The notes beneath the pieces were generated by a model. It did no database searches and had not been told where the DNA came from. It saw only the letters and a list, made by a program, of their open reading frames with translations. This document shows positions 33,828 through 41,668 of a DNA stretch of 64,000 nt, one piece after another; position 1 is the stretch's first letter; each line of letters begins with the position of its first letter. Source of the DNA: Actinoplanes sp. TBRC 11911 (GTDB lineage: Bacteria > Actinomycetota > Actinomycetes > Mycobacteriales > Micromonosporaceae); assembly GCF_012933445.1 (NCBI RefSeq), contig NZ_JABBNC010000013.1:1-64000 (forward strand), given 5' to 3'. Position numbers and translations under genes: made by a program.

Positions 33828-34843
33828 CGCGTCACCCCGTACGTCTCGAGGTCGCTGAAGAAGCCGTCGACAACCTGCCGGTCACCGGTCCGGTACACGA
33901 ACTCGCCCAGCACGATGTCGAGCACGCCGAGCCCGAACGGCGAGAACAGCACCGTCCGGCCGGTGGGCACGGTGTAGTCGCCAGCCAGCACGTCGTACAG
34001 GGTGGCGTGCAGGAAGTCACGATTTCCGGTGGCCTGCTCGGTGAGGTGGACCGAGGTGTTCGCCTTGAGGCAGTGCTCGACGTCGTCGACCACATTTACC
34101 GACGACAGCACCACGTCGGCGGACACATCCCGTAGCGAGATGTTCAGGACCAGCGGGGCATGGTCGAACCAGCCGGGGTCGGTGACATGCGGCGTCCCGG
34201 CGGTGGTGGCGAAGACGATCACGTCGCTGGTGCGGATGAGGCCCTCCAGGTCGTCGAAGTGCTCCACGGGCGTGTCGCAGACGCCGCGCAGGTAGTCGCC
34301 GAAGCCACGGACCCGGTCCGGCGAGTGGTCGTAGAGGCCGATACGCTCCATCGGGTGTCCGGTTGCGGCCAGATAGCGGTGGATGTAGCGGGCGATCAGG
34401 CCGGTGCCGACCAGACCGATCCGGCCGCGCTGCTCCCGGCCCCGGCCCAGCACCAGGGCGGCCAGCGCCGCCGACGCCGCGGTCCGGGTCGCGCTGATGA
34501 TCGAGCTTTCCAGGCAGGCGAACGGGTATCCGGTGGTGCGGTCGTTGAGCAACAGGACGGCCGAGGCGCGAGGCAGCCCCTCGGCGACGTTGGCGGGGAA
34601 GCTGGAGATCCATTTGAGGCCCGCGGTGTCCACCTCACCGCCCACGGCGGCGGGCAGCGCGATGATGCGCGCCTCGGGGCGGTCCGGGAAACGGAGAAAG
34701 TAGGACGGCGGGTTGACCGTACGCCCCGAACCGTGCAACCGATATGCGGACTCGATCAGGTCCATCACCTCGGCCTCCCGGCCGGCCAGCGCGGCCTGCA
34801 CGGCCGTGCCGGGAATGACGGCGAACGACGGGGACTGGGTCAT
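33824..34843 (-). CDS. sbnB: 2,3-diaminopropionate biosynthesis protein SbnB-like
   Basis: 339 residues, ornithine cyclodeaminase/mu-crystallin family: VNPPSYFLRFPDRPEARIIALPA, GLKWISSFPANVAEGLPRAS, nucleotide-binding RIGLVGTGLIARYIHRYL, VIVFATTAGTPH and NVVDDVEHCLKANTSVHL. In staphyloferrin B synthesis SbnB oxidatively cleaves N-(1-amino-1-carboxyl-2-ethyl)-glutamate to L-2,3-diaminopropionate and 2-oxoglutarate with NAD+. The adjoining SbnA-like gene supports this assignment over a simple cyclodeaminase. It overlaps genes on both sides by 4 bases. Confidence 0.87.
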   Translation of the reverse strand: MTQSPSFAVIPGTAVQAALAGREAEVMDLIESAYRLHGSGRTVNPPSYFLRFPDRPEARIIALPAAVGGEVDTAGLKWISSFPANVAEGLPRASAVLLLNDRTTGYPFACLESSIISATRTAASAALAALVLGRGREQRGRIGLVGTGLIARYIHRYLAATGHPMERIGLYDHSPDRVRGFGDYLRGVCDTPVEHFDDLEGLIRTSDVIVFATTAGTPHVTDPGWFDHAPLVLNISLRDVSADVVLSSVNVVDDVEHCLKANTSVHLTEQATGNRDFLHATLYDVLAGDYTVPTGRTVLFSPFGLGVLDIVLGEFVYRTGDRQVVDGFFSDLETYGVTR

Positions 34844-35820
34844 GACGGGTCCTCCTCGAGGACGAATGGGGGGACGGGCCGGCCGAAACGCTCCTGGACC
34901 CAGGCGTCGCTGTAGATCGTGTCGATGTAACGTTCACCCATGTCCGGCGCGACCAGGACGGCCCGGTGCCGGCGTTCCGGGTCGTGCCGGCGCAGCCAGG
35001 ACACGGCGCCGCTGAGGACCGTGCCGCTGGATCCGCCGAACAGGAAGCCGTGGCGTGACATCAACCGGCAGGCGCTGATCGTGTCCATCTCGCCGACGTG
35101 GACGATGTCGTCGAAGAGGCCGGGGTCGACCAGCGGCGGCCGCACCCCGGCACCCAGGCCCGGAATGTGCCGCGGCGCTGCGGGCGTGCCGAAGGTGACC
35201 GAGCCGGCCGCGTCGACCGCGACGACCCGGACGTCCTTCATGGTGTCCCGGAAGTAGCGGGCGCAACCGATCGCGGTGCCGCCGGTGCCGACCCCGACGA
35301 AGAGCACGGTCAGGTCGGGCACGTGTTTGGCGATCTCCGGCGCGGTGGTCTCGTAGTGCGCGTTCCAGTTCGCGGGGTTGCCGTACTGGTCAAGCCACAC
35401 GTAACGCGGGTCGTTCGCGCACAATTCGCGCACCCGGTCGAGACGCGCCTGCAACAAGCCGCCCGTCGGATGCGGCTCGGTCACCGTCTCCACCTCGGCG
35501 CCGAACGCGCGCATGACCAGAATCGTGGCGGCGTTGCACCGGGCGTCGGTCACACATCGGAACCGCAGCTTCTTGTCGGCGGCGACCACGCTCAACGCGA
35601 TTCCGAGGTTACCCGACGATGATTCGACGATTATCGAATCAGATCGGATCAATCCGTCGCGTTCGGCCGCGGCGACCATGCCGACCGCCGACCGCAACTT
35701 GATCGAACCACCGAAGTTGAGACCTTCGGTCTTCATATACATCTTGCGGCCTAGCATGCGCTCGAGGTCGATGTATACCTCGGACTCGAGGAGATCCTGC
35801 GGCGCCGCGATGATGGGCAT
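34840..35820 (-). CDS. sbnA: 2,3-diaminopropionate biosynthesis protein SbnA-like
   Basis: 326 residues, cysteine-synthase-like fold type II PLP enzyme. PLP Lys41 sits in NFGGSIKLRSA; IVESSSGNLGIALS is the substrate loop and FVGVGTGGTAIG binds the phosphate; the end has GGSSGTVLSG. SbnA couples O-phospho-L-serine with L-glutamate to make the substrate of SbnB. Together the pair gives the cluster its own supply of L-2,3-diaminopropionate. The gene lies 15 bases after the PCP stop and overlaps the SbnB gene by 4. Confidence 0.88.
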   Translation of the reverse strand: MPIIAAPQDLLESEVYIDLERMLGRKMYMKTEGLNFGGSIKLRSAVGMVAAAERDGLIRSDSIIVESSSGNLGIALSVVAADKKLRFRCVTDARCNAATILVMRAFGAEVETVTEPHPTGGLLQARLDRVRELCANDPRYVWLDQYGNPANWNAHYETTAPEIAKHVPDLTVLFVGVGTGGTAIGCARYFRDTMKDVRVVAVDAAGSVTFGTPAAPRHIPGLGAGVRPPLVDPGLFDDIVHVGEMDTISACRLMSRHGFLFGGSSGTVLSGAVSWLRRHDPERRHRAVLVAPDMGERYIDTIYSDAWVQERFGRPVPPFVLEEDPS

Positions 35821-35835
35821 CCCCTTCTCCTCGTC

Positions 35836-36087
35836 TCAGTCGGTGGCCGGTACGGCACGGGTGGCGAACGCCCGCCACAGCCCCGCGGCAGTGCGGAACA
35901 CCGTTTCGTCCAGGGCATCGTCGGGCAGTTCCACGGCGAACTCCGACTCGAGCTCGGCCAGCAGCCGGACCGCGCCGAGGGAGTCCATGCCGAGGTCGGC
36001 GAGATCCTGGTCCTCGGCAAGCGGTGCACCATCGTCGAGACCTGGCAGGTTTCGCCGTACGACGGCGTCAAACCGTTCCTTCTCCAT
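35836..36087 (-). CDS. Peptidyl/acyl carrier protein (PCP)
   Basis: 83 residues from ATG 36087, chosen for AGGTGA 8 bases upstream (a GTG at 36093 is also in frame). The motif DLGMDSLGAVRLLAELE puts the phosphopantetheine on Ser36. It is the first gene of the diaminopropionate operon and is probably the carrier for the amino acid activated by the stand-alone adenylation enzyme. All three free-standing carriers of the cluster place the serine at residue 36. Confidence 0.87.
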   Translation of the reverse strand: MEKERFDAVVRRNLPGLDDGAPLAEDQDLADLGMDSLGAVRLLAELESEFAVELPDDALDETVFRTAAGLWRAFATRAVPATD

Positions 36088-36116
36088 GCGCACTTCACCT
36101 CACGTTAGATGCCGCC

Positions 36117-36134
36117 TGTCCCGCCGGCGGGACA
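36117..36134. promoter_or_regulatory. 18-bp perfect palindrome, candidate operator
   Basis: TGTCCCGCCGGCGGGACA is its own reverse complement. It lies in the 167-base divergent promoter region between the PCP operon and the LuxR gene, 30 bases upstream of the PCP start. Its centre contains CGCCGGCG, which I recall as the reported LmbU core site, and this cluster encodes an LmbU protein. Short GC palindromes are frequent at this GC content, so the link needs testing. Confidence 0.55.
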
Positions 36135-36254
36135 GAACCGGTGCCATTTCCCATTGATCGACTTCATGGCATATTGCTATTGCCCGGTCCCCCTACCGGC
36201 GTCAACGGCGACGCCGATCCGGTGATGAACATTTGCTGTTGCGGAGGAAAACAA

Positions 36255-36929
36255 ATGACAGAGTCGCGATCCTCAATCCTCGAACAATCCGAGGTCACCG
36301 ACAAAGTCGATGTCGCACTACTGGTTGATACCGAAGTTCTGCTGCGCGGCCTCGAATCACTGCTCGCACAAATCCCGAACGTGCGGGTAGTGGCACGGTT
36401 CGTGGACGTCCCGTTGGCGTGGCCGCCACACGACGCGAACACCCGGCTGGTGATCACGACGGTGCGGTCGTGGCCGCTGCTGGGCCACCACCATGGCATG
36501 ACCGGTCCGGACCGGCCCCGGGTGCTTCTGGTCGGCGACGATCTGAGCAGCGACGACATCTCGGGGCACGGCGAGCTGCCCTGCGACGGGGTGCTGCTGC
36601 TGGCCGACGCGACCGTCACCACGCTCGGCGATGTCCTGCGGCAGGTCGTCGCCGGGGCCATGCCGATGCCCGCGCCGCTGACCCGTCAGCTGCTGACCAC
36701 CGGTCCGGCTCGGGCCCGGCACACGAACGGCCGGCCGGTCGCATTGACGCCGCGGGAATCCGAGATGCTCAGCCTGCTCGCCCGCGGTCTCAGCAACAAA
36801 CAGATCGCAAAAACGCTCGGCATCTCGACTCATGGCGTCAAACGGCTGGTCGGAACGGTTCTGCTCAAGCTCGGCGCACCGAATCGGACCACGGCCGTCA
36901 TCACCGCGATGACCGAAGGTCTCGTGTAA
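36255..36929 (+). CDS. LuxR-family (NarL-type) regulator
   Basis: 224 residues from ATG 36255, with GGAGG 7 bases upstream; the frame is open further upstream but has no other good start. The C-terminal HTH is typical: LTPRESEMLSLLARGLSNKQIAKTLGISTHGVKRLVGTVLLKLGAPNRTTAV. The N-terminal 130 residues look like a receiver (VALLVDTEVLLRGLESLLAQIPNVRVVARF) but the phosphoacceptor region is not convincing, and no histidine kinase is adjacent. It may work without phosphorylation. It probably controls the divergent diaminopropionate operon and the PPTase-NRPS operon downstream. Confidence 0.85.
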   Translation: MTESRSSILEQSEVTDKVDVALLVDTEVLLRGLESLLAQIPNVRVVARFVDVPLAWPPHDANTRLVITTVRSWPLLGHHHGMTGPDRPRVLLVGDDLSSDDISGHGELPCDGVLLLADATVTTLGDVLRQVVAGAMPMPAPLTRQLLTTGPARARHTNGRPVALTPRESEMLSLLARGLSNKQIAKTLGISTHGVKRLVGTVLLKLGAPNRTTAVITAMTEGLV

Positions 36930-37082
36930 GTCATACCGAACGAAGCTAACGACTCGGACGCCGGGACGGGATCTCCACAAGATGGCATGCCATTATCGGC
37001 AGCTCCCGTTCCGCGCGGACGAGAATGGACCCGGCCGATTGGGGCGCACTTAGGTATACGGTTCGCGGCCGCCCCGGTCGGC

Positions 37083-37766
37083 ATGATGGACGACGTGACC
37101 GCGCCCATCGATGTCGTCGAGGTCTGGACCGTCCCGGTCCGCCGATCGCCGGAAAGCGAGCGAATGCTCGCCTCCGTTCTCGACGTCCAGGAGAAAACGA
37201 GACTGGCCCGAATGGACGACGATGCCGTTCGTGCCCGCTTCATCGCCGTCCATGGCGCCGCACGGTTCATTCTCGCGGCTCGGCTGGCAGTGCGTCCCGC
37301 GGATATCCGGTGGCGGATCGGGCCGCACGGCAAACCCGAGATCGCGGGCGGGCCCAGGGTCAGTCTCAGCCATTCTGGCGACGGCGCCCTCGTCGCGGTG
37401 GCCGAGCGGCCCGTCGGCGTGGACATCGAGCGAATCCGTGCGCGCTGGAACGTCCGTCCCCCGACCCGGCTGTTTCCGGCAGCCGAGGCACGGGTGGTCG
37501 CGGGCGCGGAACCGGGCCGGCGAGCCGCGACATTCGTCCGGCTCCACGTCCGCAAGGAGGCATGCGTCAAGGCGTCCGGCACCACGATGCTCCCGTACGG
37601 CGTCCGGCTGCCCGCGCTCGGCGCCGCTCCGCTGACGATGCGCTTCGGCGGTGAGTGCTGGCGTGTGCACGACCTGAGCGCCGCGCCCGGCTACGGAGCG
37701 GCGGTGGCCGTGCGGGGCGCGGACGACTTCGTGGTGCGAACGCGCACCCTCGACAACTTGGAGTGA
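37083..37766 (+). CDS. 4'-phosphopantetheinyl transferase, Sfp type
   Basis: About 227 residues. The Sfp motifs are present: WRIGPHGKPEI, VSLSHSGDGALVAVAE, VGVDIERIR and FVRLHVRKEACVKASG (W/F-x-x-K-E-x-x-x-K). It converts apo carrier proteins to the holo form using CoA. Targets are probably the three free carriers and the NRPS T domain of this cluster. The start is uncertain: ATG 37083 or 37086, GTG 37098, or an upstream ATG at 36987 with a poorly conserved extension. The stop is 3 bases before the NRPS start. Confidence 0.88.
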   Translation: MMDDVTAPIDVVEVWTVPVRRSPESERMLASVLDVQEKTRLARMDDDAVRARFIAVHGAARFILAARLAVRPADIRWRIGPHGKPEIAGGPRVSLSHSGDGALVAVAERPVGVDIERIRARWNVRPPTRLFPAAEARVVAGAEPGRRAATFVRLHVRKEACVKASGTTMLPYGVRLPALGAAPLTMRFGGECWRVHDLSAAPGYGAAVAVRGADDFVVRTRTLDNLE

Positions 37767-37769
37767 GCT

Positions 37770-40700
37770 GTGGCAGAACAATCGGGGCCGTCGCACAGTC
37801 AGCGCCGCCTGTGGATATTGCAGCAGCTGGACCCGGCCAGCTACGTCTACCACGTCCCGCTGGCACTGCGGTTCAACGCCGGCGTACGCGAGCCCGCGCT
37901 GCGCACCGCCCTGGACCGGCTGAGCGCGCGCCACGAGATCCTGCGTACCAGCTATCCATCCGACGAGCACGGCAACCCGCTACGCGTCGTGCACCAGCGC
38001 TCCGCGATCGACCTGGAGATCGTCGAGGTGCCCGCGGACACCGACTGGCAGAGTGTCGCGAGATCGGTGTCGCATCGTCCGTTCGCGCTCGCGTCGGGGC
38101 CGCCACTGCGGGCCGCGCTGCTGCGCTGCACGGAGGGGACCGACGTGCTCGTCCTGGTCGCCCACCACATCGCCCTCGACGGCTGGTCGCGGGCCATCCT
38201 GGAAAGGGACCTGGCGTCCCTCTACGAAGCCGCCGCCGACGGACGCGACGCCGCCCTGCCACCCGCCCGGGCCACGTTCGGCGACTACGTCGACGACCAG
38301 CGGGACGTCGTTGCGGACCTCGACCACTGGCGGTCCGTGCTCGACGGATTTCAGCAGCTGGAGCTGCCGCTGGACCGGCCTCGGCCGGCGCATCCCGACG
38401 ACCGGGCCGACTCGGTGCGCTTCGCGCTTTCCGCCGAAACGACCCATGCCCTGAAAACCCTTGCGCTGCGGTGCCGCAGCGCACCGTCGAGCGCGCTCGC
38501 CGCGGCGTTCCAGGCCGCCCTGGCCAGGTGGACCGGGCAGCGGGACGTCACCATCGGCACCGTGCTGGCGGGCCGCAGCGATCCCCGGTTCCAGGAGGTC
38601 GTCGGCTTCTTCGTCAACACCGTCGCGCTGCGGGCCACCATCGAGGAGCCGGACAGCTTCCGTAGCCTGCTTCGCCGCGTACACGCCACGATGACGACGG
38701 CCCACCGGCATCAGGACGTGCCGTTCGACGACGTGGTCGCCGCGGTCGCATCCGGTCGGGACGTGAGCCGCGGCGCGGTCTTCGACGTGCTGTATGTCCA
38801 CGGTGGCGACGAGCGGGACGCCCCGGACGGGCCGTTCACCCGGGAGTTCTTCGAGGATCGGACCGCGTTGTGTGACCTGCAGCTGGACACCGGTTTCACG
38901 GGCGACCGCCTCACCGGCCGGGTCACCTACCGCACCGGTCTGTTCGACCGTCGCACCATCGAGGCGTTCACCGCCCGTCTGGTCCGCCTGCTCAACCAGG
39001 TGGTCGTGCAGCCCGACGAGCCCCTTTCGACGCTGCCGGTCATGGATGCCGCCGAGCGGGCCGAGATCCTGGCCCGGTCGGCCGGAGATCCACTGCGCGC
39101 CGCGGCTACGACGCTGACGGCCGCGTTCGAGGCTCAGGTGGCGCGCGATCCCAGCGCGATCGCGGTCGTGGCCGGCAACGTCACGCTGACCTATGGCGAG
39201 CTCGACCGGCGGGCCAATCGGGTGGCGCGCGACCTGATCGACGCGGGAGCCGGTCGTGACCGCGTGGTCGGAGTGCTGATGGAGCGCTCCGAGCACCTGG
39301 TGGTCGCACTCCTGGGTGTCGTGAAATCCGGCGCGGCCTACTGCCCGCTTGCGGTCACCGACCCTCCCGTACGCCTCGAGACCGTGCTCGCCGAGTCCAG
39401 CGCGGTAGCGCTGCTCGTCGACCAGGACTCACTCGGTCACGCGGCGGCTCGCCGCGACGACGGTTTGCCGGTGGTGGCGGTGCCGACCCGTGCCGACGCG
39501 GTCGCCGACGATCCGGGCGTCACCGTCGACCCCGATCAGCTCGCCTACGTGATCTACACGTCGGGCTCCACCGGCGTACCCAAAGGTGTCGCCATACCGC
39601 ACCGCGCGATCACCGAGCTCGCCGGCGACACGTGCTGGGACACCGGTGCTCACGAGCGGGTGTTGCTGCACACCCCGCAGACCTTCGACGTCATGGAGTA
39701 CGAACTGTGGGTGCCGCTGCTGCGCGGCGGGCGGGTCGTGGTGGCGCCACCCGGTATCCTCGACGTGGCTCAACTGGACGAGCTGATCTCCAGCGGTGAC
39801 ATCGACGCGGTGTGGCTCACCTCGGGGTTGTTCCGGTTGATGGCCGACGAACGGCCGGCCTGTTTCGCCGGGGTGCGTGAGGTGTGGGCGGGTGGCGACG
39901 TGGTGCCGCCCGAGTCGGTGCGCCGGGTACTCGAACACTGCCCGGACGTCACCGTGGTCAACGGCTACGGGCCGACCGAGACCACCGTCTTCGCCACCAG
40001 CCACCGCGTACGGCCACCGGTCGACCGGGACGTGCCGGTACCCATCGGACGCCCGCTCAACGGGACCAGGTGCTACGTGCTCGATCCCCGGCTTGAGCTG
40101 GTCCCCGATGGTGTCCTGGGCGAACTCTACATCGGAGGCAGCGGGCTGGCACGTGGCTACCTCGGACGGGACGACCTGACTGCCGAGCGGTTCGTCGACG
40201 ACCCCCACGGGCCGCCCGGCGGCCGGATGTACCGGACCGGGGACCTGGTGCGCCGGCGCTCGGACGGCTGCCTGGAATTCGCCGGCCGCACCGACCATCA
40301 GGTGAAGATCCGCGGGTTTCGCATCGAGATCGGTGAGATCGAGGCCGCGGTGGGGCAGCATCCCGGTGTCACCCAGGTCGCGGTGCTGGCCCGCGAGGAC
40401 GCTCCAGGAGACCGGCGGCTGGTGGGATACCTGGTCGGGGACCTCGATCTGAACGTCGAAGACGTACGCGCGTTCGCCGAGGCCCGACTGCCCGGCTACA
40501 TGGTTCCCGGCGAGTTCGTCGTGCTCGACGCCCTGCCGCTGACCGCACACCAGAAGGTCGATCGGCGGGCGCTGCCGGCCCCGCGCCGCATCACCCAGGC
40601 CGGCCGGGAACCGCGCACCGAGCTCGAACGTACGTTGTGCGCTCTCTTCGCCGAGGTGCTCGACCTGGCCGAGGTCGGCCGGGATGACGACTTCTTCCAG

Positions 40701-41639
40701 ATCGGCGGGCACTCGCTGCTCGGCATCCGGTTGGTCAGCCGGATCCGATCCGGCCTTGGCGCCGAGCTGAACATCCGGACTCTGTTCGAGGCCCCGACGG
40801 TCGCCGCACTCGCCCGGCGCATGGCGGAGGGCGGCCTGCGTGACCCCTTGGAGGTGCTGCTGCCGCTGCGCGCCGACGGCGACCTGCCCCCCTTGTTCTG
40901 CGTCCATCCGGCGGCGGGCATGAGCTGGGTCTACTCCGGACTGCTCCGCCACCTCGAACCGGGCCGGCCGGTCTACGGCCTGCAGGATCCGGCTCTCGGC
41001 GGCAAGGCCGGCCTCGAAACGGTCGAGACAACCGCGGCGGCATTCGTCGAACGGATCCGGTCGGTGCAGCCGCGCGGCCCGTATCACCTGCTGGGCTGGT
41101 CGTACGGGGGTCTGGTCGCGCACGCGATGGCCAGCCTGCTGCAGAGCCGGGGCGACGAGGTCGGCCTGCTGGCCCTGGCCGATTCGTACCCGTTGATCGG
41201 ACGCAGCTGGGCGGAGTCAACCGATCTGGACACCAGCGACCTCCTCACGATGGTGCTCGACTCCCTCGGACACCGGCACGCCGCGCGCCCGCTGGACTAC
41301 CCAGAGTTCGTCGACACGCTGCGCCGCGCCGACCCGGTGCTTTCCGAACTCGATCCGCACGTCCTCGCCAACGTCGCGCCGGTGTTCGCCCGCAACATGG
41401 ACCGGGCTCACCGCTTCCGGCCCGGCGTGTTCGACGGCGATCTTCTGCTGTTCGCCGCCACCAAGGAGGCCGGACCGGGCGCGCCACAACCGGACGACTG
41501 GATGCCCTATCTGACCGGCTCGCTCGACGTGCGCCCGGTCGTCGCAAGCCATGGCGACATACTGACCGGCCGGCCGTTGACCGAGATTGGATCCATGCTG
41601 CGGGAAAGCTTGGAGAAGGTGCGGCCGGCGGTTCGCTGA
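37770..41639 (+). CDS. Single-module NRPS, C-A-T-TE
   Basis: 1289 residues from GTG 37770 (TGGAGTGAG upstream). Condensation domain about 1-430 with intact HHIALDG at 132-138. Adenylation domain about 440-935 with YVIYTSGSTGVPKG, NGYGPTETT, RTGDLVRRRSDGCLEFAGRTDHQVKIRGFRIE. Thiolation domain about 950-1020, phosphopantetheine on Ser982 (GGHSLLG). Thioesterase about 1040-1289 with Ser1111 in GWSYGG. Pocket positions read by eye against GrsA are D-V-Y-W-V-A-G-V-F-K, loosely like aliphatic (Val-type) codes; this is tentative. The C domain at the front means it accepts an upstream acyl or aminoacyl carrier, and the TE releases the product, so this is the last assembly step. Confidence 0.92.
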   Translation: MAEQSGPSHSQRRLWILQQLDPASYVYHVPLALRFNAGVREPALRTALDRLSARHEILRTSYPSDEHGNPLRVVHQRSAIDLEIVEVPADTDWQSVARSVSHRPFALASGPPLRAALLRCTEGTDVLVLVAHHIALDGWSRAILERDLASLYEAAADGRDAALPPARATFGDYVDDQRDVVADLDHWRSVLDGFQQLELPLDRPRPAHPDDRADSVRFALSAETTHALKTLALRCRSAPSSALAAAFQAALARWTGQRDVTIGTVLAGRSDPRFQEVVGFFVNTVALRATIEEPDSFRSLLRRVHATMTTAHRHQDVPFDDVVAAVASGRDVSRGAVFDVLYVHGGDERDAPDGPFTREFFEDRTALCDLQLDTGFTGDRLTGRVTYRTGLFDRRTIEAFTARLVRLLNQVVVQPDEPLSTLPVMDAAERAEILARSAGDPLRAAATTLTAAFEAQVARDPSAIAVVAGNVTLTYGELDRRANRVARDLIDAGAGRDRVVGVLMERSEHLVVALLGVVKSGAAYCPLAVTDPPVRLETVLAESSAVALLVDQDSLGHAAARRDDGLPVVAVPTRADAVADDPGVTVDPDQLAYVIYTSGSTGVPKGVAIPHRAITELAGDTCWDTGAHERVLLHTPQTFDVMEYELWVPLLRGGRVVVAPPGILDVAQLDELISSGDIDAVWLTSGLFRLMADERPACFAGVREVWAGGDVVPPESVRRVLEHCPDVTVVNGYGPTETTVFATSHRVRPPVDRDVPVPIGRPLNGTRCYVLDPRLELVPDGVLGELYIGGSGLARGYLGRDDLTAERFVDDPHGPPGGRMYRTGDLVRRRSDGCLEFAGRTDHQVKIRGFRIEIGEIEAAVGQHPGVTQVAVLAREDAPGDRRLVGYLVGDLDLNVEDVRAFAEARLPGYMVPGEFVVLDALPLTAHQKVDRRALPAPRRITQAGREPRTELERTLCALFAEVLDLAEVGRDDDFFQIGGHSLLGIRLVSRIRSGLGAELNIRTLFEAPTVAALARRMAEGGLRDPLEVLLPLRADGDLPPLFCVHPAAGMSWVYSGLLRHLEPGRPVYGLQDPALGGKAGLETVETTAAAFVERIRSVQPRGPYHLLGWSYGGLVAHAMASLLQSRGDEVGLLALADSYPLIGRSWAESTDLDTSDLLTMVLDSLGHRHAARPLDYPEFVDTLRRADPVLSELDPHVLANVAPVFARNMDRAHRFRPGVFDGDLLLFAATKEAGPGAPQPDDWMPYLTGSLDVRPVVASHGDILTGRPLTEIGSMLRESLEKVRPAVR

Positions 41640-41668
41640 CCTATGCGTAGCAGGGGAGGATATGTGTT

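Larger units (their letters stand above)
14091..41639. other. Biosynthetic gene cluster: acyl/aminoacyl-ACP, diaminopropionate and NRPS hybrid
   Basis: The boundaries are inferred from function. The left end is the LmbU-type regulator and the right end the NRPS with thioesterase. Inside are a fatty acyl-AMP ligase, four acyl-CoA-dehydrogenase-type proteins, two ACPs and one PCP, one canonical FabH, two KAS III-like/Cys-less pairs, two ATP-grasp enzymes, a PLP decarboxylase, SbnA/SbnB-like enzymes, a stand-alone adenylation enzyme, a PPTase, a C-A-T-TE NRPS, a MATE exporter and two regulators. Most genes overlap or are separated by under 30 bases within four transcription units. I do not recognise the cluster as one with a known product. 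Confidence 0.85.

Noticed and set aside
31905..33977. A 690-codon rightward frame opposite the adenylation gene
   Set aside because: Antisense shadow of the stand-alone adenylation enzyme; its translation is low-complexity and basic.
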